NCBI RefSeq assembly: GCF_044594925.1
Contig: NZ_CP138991.1
Coordinates: forward strand, 3,162,001 to 3,226,000
Length of the DNA stretch: 64,000 nucleotides
Direction of reading: 5' to 3'
Source: Maribacter sp044594925
GTDB taxonomy: Bacteria; Bacteroidota; Bacteroidia; Flavobacteriales; Flavobacteriaceae
Part shown: one piece after another, positions 59,207-64,000 of the stretch
Position numbering within the stretch: position 1 is the first letter of the stretch
How the letters are laid out: every line of letters begins with the position of its first letter
Program-made: the position numbers and the translations under genes
Notes under the pieces: model-generated
The model's database searches: none
What the model saw: the letters and a program-made list of their open reading frames with translations, nothing else
Told to the model about the DNA's origin: nothing

Positions 59207-60205
59207 GTGCCCAAGATAGGAGACATACAATTGCCAGATTTTCCCTTGCTGCTTGCACCAATGGAAGATGTGAGCGACCCACCTTTTCGTGCGCTCTGTA
59301 AGGAGCAGGGAGCTGATGTGGTATACACGGAATTCATCTCTTCAGAAGGTCTAATTAGGGACGCCGCCAAGAGCGTTATGAAGTTGGATATCTATGAAAA
59401 AGAAAGGCCCGTGGGTATTCAGATATTTGGAGCTAATTTGGAGTCGATGTTGCGGTCGGTTGAGATTGTAGAGAAATCCGGACCTGATATTATTGATATT
59501 AATTTTGGTTGCCCTGTAAAGAAGGTAGTTTCTAAAGGTGCTGGCGCAGGTATTTTAAAGGACATTGATTTAATGGTTTCCTTGACCAAGGCTATGGTAG
59601 CGCACACTAAACTTCCTGTTACAGTGAAAACTCGCTTAGGTTGGGACGAGGATTCTATCAAAATTGTTGAGGTGGCCGAACGTTTGCAGGATGTTGGCTG
59701 CAAAGCCATTGCCATTCATGGTAGAACCCGAGCGCAGATGTATAAGGGAAATGCCGATTGGCATCCTATCGCAGCGGTAAAGAACAATCCTAGAATGTAT
59801 ATTCCCGTATTTGGTAACGGTGATGTAGATTCCCCGGAGGCTGCGGTTAAAATGCGCGATGAGTTTGGTCTCGACGGTGCTATGATAGGCAGGGCCAGTA
59901 TTGGCTATCCGTGGTTCTTTAGAGAGGTGAAACACTTTTTTAACACGGGTGCGCATTTAGCTCCGCCAACGATGCAAGAACGTGTGGATGCAGCTCGGAG
60001 ACATCTAGAAATGTCCATTGCTTGGAAGGGCGAAAAACTGGGCGTTTTTGAAACCCGTAGGCACTACACCAACTATTTTAAAGGGATTCCCAATTTTAAG
60101 GAGTATCGCATGAAGATGGTTACTAGTGATGACTCCGTAGATGTGTTTGCCGCTTTCGATGAGGTTTTACAGAAATTTGGAGACCACGAATTTAGTTTAG
60201 GCTGA
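59207..60205 (+). CDS. dusB: tRNA-dihydrouridine synthase
   Basis: 332 residues with a GTG start. FMN-barrel motifs of DusB: PLLLAPMEDVSDPPFRALCK, QIFGANLESM, DINFGCPVKKVVSKGAGAGI (catalytic Cys), VTVKTRLGWDED, IHGRTRAQMYKG and MIGRASIGYPWFFRE. It reduces uridines in tRNA D-loops with NADPH. Its last codons overlap the convergent permease gene by 9 bases. Confidence 0.95.
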   Translation: MPKIGDIQLPDFPLLLAPMEDVSDPPFRALCKEQGADVVYTEFISSEGLIRDAAKSVMKLDIYEKERPVGIQIFGANLESMLRSVEIVEKSGPDIIDINFGCPVKKVVSKGAGAGILKDIDLMVSLTKAMVAHTKLPVTVKTRLGWDEDSIKIVEVAERLQDVGCKAIAIHGRTRAQMYKGNADWHPIAAVKNNPRMYIPVFGNGDVDSPEAAVKMRDEFGLDGAMIGRASIGYPWFFREVKHFFNTGAHLAPPTMQERVDAARRHLEMSIAWKGEKLGVFETRRHYTNYFKGIPNFKEYRMKMVTSDDSVDVFAAFDEVLQKFGDHEFSLG

Positions 60206-61402
60206 GATTAATTTTTTGTTGATCCTGCTACTAGCAATTTTTGAAGCGATGATTCCAAGAACCAATATGGTTCCTAGTACCACAAAGACATTCATTAGTT
60301 TATATTCAACAGGATAGGCTAGCGATGGGGTAATACGGAGCCATCCAAAAAGAAGTTGGGACCAAATAAGCAGTGAGCCTAGTAAAATTCCGATTATCCC
60401 TCCAAGACCTGTAACAAGTACCCCCTGAACAAAGTAGATACGCCGAAGTTCCTTTATCGTAGTCCCTAAACTGAAAAGGGTTTTGGAGTTTTGTTGCTTG
60501 TCCAAAATCATCATAATAATAGCTCCGACTACATTGAACAGGGCAATAATTAGTACCAATGTAAAAATGAGATACGTAGCTACATTTTCCGTATTAAGCA
60601 TTTTATAGAGCGTACTGTTCAGCTCCTCTCTGTTTTTAATAACGATTCCATTGCCTAAAGCACGATTTAAATCCCCTCTAACTCTTTCAAGGTCAGCACC
60701 GTCGTTAAGCTTAAAATTAATGCCAGAGAATTGTGTTTTATCCTTTTCAAGCAAGGCCTGCGTAAGTTCTAAATCGGCAAAAACATATTTATTATCCAAA
60801 TCGGCCTCAACGGCGTAAACTCCAGAAATGACCATAGGTGCCTGATTGTACAAGGAGCTTATGCGCTGTTGGGAAATAGAACCGGTCCCTGGTTTAAAAG
60901 CATATAGTTGTAGGGGACTACGAAACTGATTTATGGTAACCCCTAGGATATTTGCAATCCCGATTCCGGAAACCACCTGTTTTTCATTTATAGCCCAATC
61001 TCCCAAGTAGAGCGTACTATCTACTCGGGTAACTTTTATGTAGTTGGAATCAATTCCTTTGATATAGGCAATATGGTTCTTGCCTTTATGCTCTAGGTAC
61101 ACTTTTTCCTCAATTTCCTTTGCGTAGTGTGCTATTCCTTTTACAGCGGCCAATTCCTGTTCTTGGGTAGGTGTTAAGGTAAAAAACTTGCCTGCTGCGG
61201 GAAGTGCCTTAAGTTCCGGGTCAAAGGAATTGGTAAAAGAGAGACTAAAGGTTTTTAGGCCAGCAAAGCCGGATAGCACTATGAAAAGTGCCGCAGCACC
61301 AATAACAATAACTAAAAAGGTAATAAAGTTGATAATGTTAACCGCGTTTTGGCTGCTCTTGGAACGAACATATCGTTTGGCTATGTACAGCGGAAAGTTC
61401 AA
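60197..61402 (-). CDS. ABC transporter permease of the LolC/LolE (FtsX) family
   Basis: 401 residues with one N-terminal and three C-terminal membrane segments (NIINFITFLVIVIGAAALFI; TYLIFTLVLIIALFNVVGAI; VLVTGLGGIIGILLGSLLIW; LMNVFVVLGTILVLGIIASK) around a large periplasmic MacB_PCD-like domain. It opens with the LolC/E-like YIAKRYVRSKSSQNAVNIIN. It likely helps release lipoproteins from the inner membrane. rbfA lies directly upstream, so the pair is co-transcribed. Confidence 0.92.
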   Translation of the reverse strand: MNFPLYIAKRYVRSKSSQNAVNIINFITFLVIVIGAAALFIVLSGFAGLKTFSLSFTNSFDPELKALPAAGKFFTLTPTQEQELAAVKGIAHYAKEIEEKVYLEHKGKNHIAYIKGIDSNYIKVTRVDSTLYLGDWAINEKQVVSGIGIANILGVTINQFRSPLQLYAFKPGTGSISQQRISSLYNQAPMVISGVYAVEADLDNKYVFADLELTQALLEKDKTQFSGINFKLNDGADLERVRGDLNRALGNGIVIKNREELNSTLYKMLNTENVATYLIFTLVLIIALFNVVGAIIMMILDKQQNSKTLFSLGTTIKELRRIYFVQGVLVTGLGGIIGILLGSLLIWSQLLFGWLRITPSLAYPVEYKLMNVFVVLGTILVLGIIASKIASSRINKKLISA

Positions 61403-61405
61403 TAC

Positions 61406-61798
61406 CTATGACTTTTTTCTTTTTTCCAGTAAATCTCTATTCTCAATAGGGTTTTCTTCCCCTTTCAAGGAATTTTCAATCTTTTCAATATAGTCTAGTG
61501 AATCGTCTAGGTAAAACAACAAATCGGGTACACGGCGTAATTGGTTTCGGGTACGTTGGGACAGCTCGTGCTTTATGAGCGGTTGGTTAGACTTAATGCC
61601 CTCTAAGAGTTCTTGAGCCTTGTCATTCGGAAAAATACTGATATACACCTTGGCGATAGACAGATCTGTAGTGACCACCACTTTGGAAACAGAGATAAGG
61701 GTTCCCTTTAAACCTCCATCAATAGCCGCTTTTTGCAGAATGTCTACAATATCTTTTTGGATGACTCCCCCTATTTTTCGCTGTCTTTGCGTTTCCAT
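61406..61798 (-). CDS. rbfA: 30S ribosome-binding factor A
   Basis: 130 residues, normal family length. Features: QRKIGGVIQKDIVDILQKAA, LISVSKVVVTTDLSIAKVYI SIFPND (KH-like core) and LRRVPDLLFYLDDSLDYIEK IENSL (C-terminal helix). It assists maturation of the 16S rRNA 5' region in the cytosol. It heads a two-gene operon with the LolC/E-type permease, three bases apart. Confidence 0.95.
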   Translation of the reverse strand: METQRQRKIGGVIQKDIVDILQKAAIDGGLKGTLISVSKVVVTTDLSIAKVYISIFPNDKAQELLEGIKSNQPLIKHELSQRTRNQLRRVPDLLFYLDDSLDYIEKIENSLKGEENPIENRDLLEKRKKS

Positions 61799-61859
61799 AG
61801 GGCAAAAGTACGTAGAATTATATGTAATTTAGGTGTTTATGGCTCCTGTAAACAGTTAA

Positions 61860-62267
61860 GTGTTGAAGAAAATAGAACATTTGGGAATTGCGGTGAAGGA
61901 CTTAGAAGCGTCCAACCTATTATTTGAAAAGTTATTGGGCGTAGCACCTTACAAAGAGGAAGAGGTTGCCTCCGAAGGGGTACGCACTTCTTTTTTTATG
62001 AATGGACCAAATAAAATAGAGCTTTTAGAGTCAACAACAGCAGATGGTCCAATCGCGAAGTTTTTGGCTAAAAAAGGCGAAGGGGTGCATCATGTTGCCT
62101 TTGCTGTTGAAGATATTAAGGCAGAAATAAAGCGACTTAAGGAAGAAGGCTTTACCATTTTGAACGAAACCCCAAAAAAAGGAGCGGATAATAAATGGGT
62201 GGCTTTTGTACATCCAAAAACTACGAACGGGGTCTTGGTGGAGTTATGTCAAGAAATAGGGAAGTAG
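61860..62267 (+). CDS. mce: Methylmalonyl-CoA epimerase
   Basis: 135 residues with a TTG start, usual length. The glyoxalase-fold domain opens with KKIEHLGIAVKDLEASNLLF (metal His in EHLG) and contains SEGVRTSFFMNGPNKIELLE, GEGVHHVAFAVEDIKAEI (second His) and VAFVHPKTTNGVLVELCQ (Glu). It interconverts R and S methylmalonyl-CoA in propionate metabolism. It is the last housekeeping gene before the tRNA. Confidence 0.93.
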   Translation: MLKKIEHLGIAVKDLEASNLLFEKLLGVAPYKEEEVASEGVRTSFFMNGPNKIELLESTTADGPIAKFLAKKGEGVHHVAFAVEDIKAEIKRLKEEGFTILNETPKKGADNKWVAFVHPKTTNGVLVELCQEIGK

Positions 62268-62279
62268 GTATTATTTTGC

Positions 62280-62310
62280 TTGTGCCGATTAAAAATAAAT
62301 GGTAATATTG
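62280..62310 (+). promoter_or_regulatory. Promoter of the tRNA-Met gene
   Basis: TTG (62280-62282), a 20-base spacer and TAATATTG (62303-62310), close to the Bacteroidota consensus, 15 bases before the mature tRNA. Confidence 0.55.
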
Positions 62311-62325
62311 CAACCGCAAATTGCG

Positions 62326-62399
62326 GGTCCTATAGCTCAGCTGGTTAGAGCACCTGACTCATAATCAGGGGGTCCATGGTTCGAGCCCATGTGGGACCA
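62326..62399 (+). tRNA. tRNA-Met (anticodon CAT)
   Basis: 74 bases forming a full cloverleaf. Acceptor GGTCCTA pairs with TGGGACC; the D arm is GCTCAGCTGGTTAGAGC; the anticodon arm CCTGA-CTCATAA-TCAGG shows anticodon CAT; the T arm is CATGGTTCGAGCCCATG with the TTCGAGC loop. No CCA is encoded, as is common here. It is probably the elongator; an isoleucine tRNA with a modified C34 cannot be excluded. Confidence 0.95.
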
Positions 62400-62406
62400 C
62401 TTAACA

Positions 62407-62447
62407 AACTCGTAATGCACTGTAAACAGTAGCCTTGCGAGTTTTTT
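62407..62447 (+). terminator. Terminator downstream of tRNA-Met
   Basis: AACTCG ... CGAGTT encloses an inner CTGTaaACAG hairpin and ends in TTTTTT, a few bases after the tRNA. Confidence 0.7.
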
Positions 62448-62555
62448 GTTTTCACAAAGAGACAACAATAGAGACAACATATTCAAATTAATTAGCCTTT
62501 AATATTTAATTCTGTTTCATTTGATGGCTTAATTACAACTAAAAATATACAAAAT

Positions 62556-62735
62556 ATGAAGGCACATGATGTGTATAATGTTGCTAAGGCTTTGACTGAA
62601 GAAGAGTTTTATAAACTGTTTTACATGGTTCAAGAAGATATCAATATGAGTAAAAGATCAAAAAAGAAACCTATAATAACTGAAGAACAAGCTTTAAACT
62701 ATCTTATTAAAAACGTTTTTTCAAAGATTAAGTAA
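62556..62735 (+). CDS. Small hypothetical protein
   Basis: 59 residues: starts MKAHDVYNVAKALTEEEFYK, then LFYMVQEDINMSKRSKKKP and a helical end EEQALNYLIKNVFSKIK. Amphipathic and basic, with no membrane segment. The composition looks coding and TAAAAATATACAAAAT just upstream is A-rich as in flavobacterial translation starts. Possibly a regulator or excision-type protein of the element beside the tRNA, but no HTH is clear. Confidence 0.6.
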   Translation: MKAHDVYNVAKALTEEEFYKLFYMVQEDINMSKRSKKKPIITEEQALNYLIKNVFSKIK

Positions 62736-62835
62736 TTTAACTAAATACATTCTAGTTGGCGTTTGTTAAGTAGGAAGGACAGTTGTTATGAATCATAGAC
62801 CGAAGTATCCTTTGTATTTGCACGTCCATTAATAA

Positions 62836-64000
62836 TTACCTTACTAAAGGTAATTTGACACCGACCTTATAAACATCGAAATAGTGATTAACCTCTGTTT
62901 CTTTTAAATTAACCTCCATCAAATTTTCAAACCCATTTTGATCTGGATGAATTATTAAACAATCAATTACTTCTCCTTGATTTTTTTTTAACGATTTGTA
63001 AACGTGTTTTAAACGCGCATAGCCACTTACTTGCCTAATATCTTGGTCAAGCTTGCCATTTATATATTTAAGTTTGTATTTAGCATCAATGACCATTTGA
63101 TAGTCTTTATTATTTAAAAGATAATCTAACTCATTGCCGTAATGTTGGAATTGAAACTTCACCTCATTTTGAAACCTATCTTTTAATAAACCTAATACAT
63201 ACAACTCAAACAACTTTGTCATATCTATCCAAAAAGGAGGTGATTGAATAGTGTCTTTAATAGTATTAGAAATGTTATACCCAAATTGTTTTAGTATAAG
63301 TTTTGCTAAGTATAAAGCTTGCTCATACTCCTTATAAAACACATTGGTTTTAGTATGCTTAATTTCTGTAATTTCTATTTGGTCAGAAACCTGAGTAAAT
63401 ACAGGGTTAATATAATTAAAGATGTTTTGTATGTCTTTGTGATTGGTTAATTGTGTATAAGTCGGTAAATAGCGTTTAATAAATTGTAGTGCTTTTTTTA
63501 ATAATCTATTTTCCTTGTTATTAATGCCAAACTCGTCAAAACTGCAGTAAGTGAAAAGGTTTTTATTCTTAACCAGATTATGTTTTAAGGTTTTAGTCAC
63601 CTGTACTTTTCCTTTTGCTCTTCCTTGTAAATTTCTCTCTACTTTGTAGTAGGATTTCTTTAATCCTTTTCTAACAATTTGTTTTAAGAGGCTTAAAAAT
63701 TCCACTACTAAAAAAGGTGTCAAAAAATCTTGTTTTTGTGTAATCTCAATGGTTGGTTTGCTCCATTTAACAACAAACAACTCCTCTATTTCTTTAGTTA
63801 CTGTTTCATGTTTTAAGGATGCCAATAACATACCAATAAAATCGACTTCTTGTTTTCCATCATTAAGTTTTGGCGCTACATACACCGCCGATTTGTTAAA
63901 TTCAACCCAGTCTAATCCTATGAAATAACCTGTGTTAAGTACAAAAGTTTCACTATCATTAGTTTGCTTCTTAATAGAAAAACAGGGTAGACTGACATCT
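62836..64000 (-). CDS. mcrC: McrC family 5-methylcytosine restriction system protein, partial at the window edge
   Basis: The frame is open from the stop to the end of the window; the upstream part reads LPCFSIKKQTNDSETFVLNT and GYFIGLDWVEFNKSAVYVAP, which fits the McrC N-terminus, so the true start lies beyond 64000. The C-terminal nuclease has a PD-(D/E)xK core: ELDYLLNNKDYQMVIDAKYK, then RQVSGYARLKH. McrC supplies the nuclease of McrBC, which cuts methylated foreign DNA; McrB (an AAA GTPase) should lie just outside on the right. It is the first sizeable gene beyond the tRNA. Confidence 0.88.
   Translation of the reverse strand, partial: DVSLPCFSIKKQTNDSETFVLNTGYFIGLDWVEFNKSAVYVAPKLNDGKQEVDFIGMLLASLKHETVTKEIEELFVVKWSKPTIEITQKQDFLTPFLVVEFLSLLKQIVRKGLKKSYYKVERNLQGRAKGKVQVTKTLKHNLVKNKNLFTYCSFDEFGINNKENRLLKKALQFIKRYLPTYTQLTNHKDIQNIFNYINPVFTQVSDQIEITEIKHTKTNVFYKEYEQALYLAKLILKQFGYNISNTIKDTIQSPPFWIDMTKLFELYVLGLLKDRFQNEVKFQFQHYGNELDYLLNNKDYQMVIDAKYKLKYINGKLDQDIRQVSGYARLKHVYKSLKKNQGEVIDCLIIHPDQNGFENLMEVNLKETEVNHYFDVYKVGVKLPLVR

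Noticed and set aside
62400..62560. Attachment site repeat of the tRNA 3' end
   Set aside because: No second copy of the tRNA 3' end is present within the window.

Overview
The window comes from a marine-type flavobacterium (Bacteroidota). Supporting signs are AT-rich intergenic DNA, promoters of the TTG / TAnnTTTG type, tandem CarboxypepD_reg/outer-membrane beta-barrel receptors, a DUF6090 protein, many secreted peptidases and lipoproteins with flavobacterial signal sequences, and the core genes lepA, rnpA, rbfA, dusB and a methylmalonyl-CoA epimerase.

Layout. 1-4.2 kb: a GNAT acetyltransferase, a small nuclease-like protein, a pseudogene and a GC-rich S9 peptidase. 4.7-24.5 kb: the accessory region and the main discovery. 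24.5-26.4 kb: a probable restriction-modification pair. 26.5-62.3 kb: mostly ordinary chromosomal genes (NlpC/P60, quinoprotein with a PqqB-like protein, S10, S41, M1, S8 and M28 peptidases, transporters, translation factors, TonB-type receptors, a radical SAM/Lgt-like operon, a LolC/E-type permease). 62.3-64 kb: a tRNA-Met followed by accessory DNA with mcrC, cut by the window edge.

The 4.7-24.5 kb region reads as a complete chromosomal integron of about 18 cassettes. A tyrosine recombinase (23474-24541, + strand) diverges from an array in which every gene lies on the - strand. Each cassette is followed by an imperfect palindrome of the attC type, bounded by RYYYAAC-like and GTTRRRY-like ends. 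In at least ten cassettes the first 7-10 bases (GTTxxxxxxx) are the reverse complement of the start of the same cassette's own attC. This is the signature of units excised and inserted by a crossover at G|TT. A 9-6-9 inverted repeat next to the recombinase is the candidate attI. Three cassettes carry no ordinary gene. They are copies of a ~400 bp leader with a Bacteroidota-type promoter pointing into the downstream cassettes, so the array appears to contain movable promoters. Cargo includes a class B1 metallo-beta-lactamase-like fusion, an SxxK serine hydrolase, an S41 peptidase, an esterase, a RidA lipoprotein, a CPBP protease, a TIMP/NTR-like protein and several unknown secreted or membrane proteins. 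The distal end (4.7-7.2 kb) is decayed.

One attC (13194-14859) is split by an IS110-family element. The non-coding left end of that IS can be folded into a bridge-RNA-like transcript. Its putative donor guides match the element's own ends, and its putative target guides match the two attC halves flanking the insertion. The sequence therefore suggests an RNA-guided IS programmed to enter integron attC sites. An IS3-family element sits between the next cassette's boundary and its start codon.

All family assignments are by eye from motifs. No database search, folding program or alignment was run.
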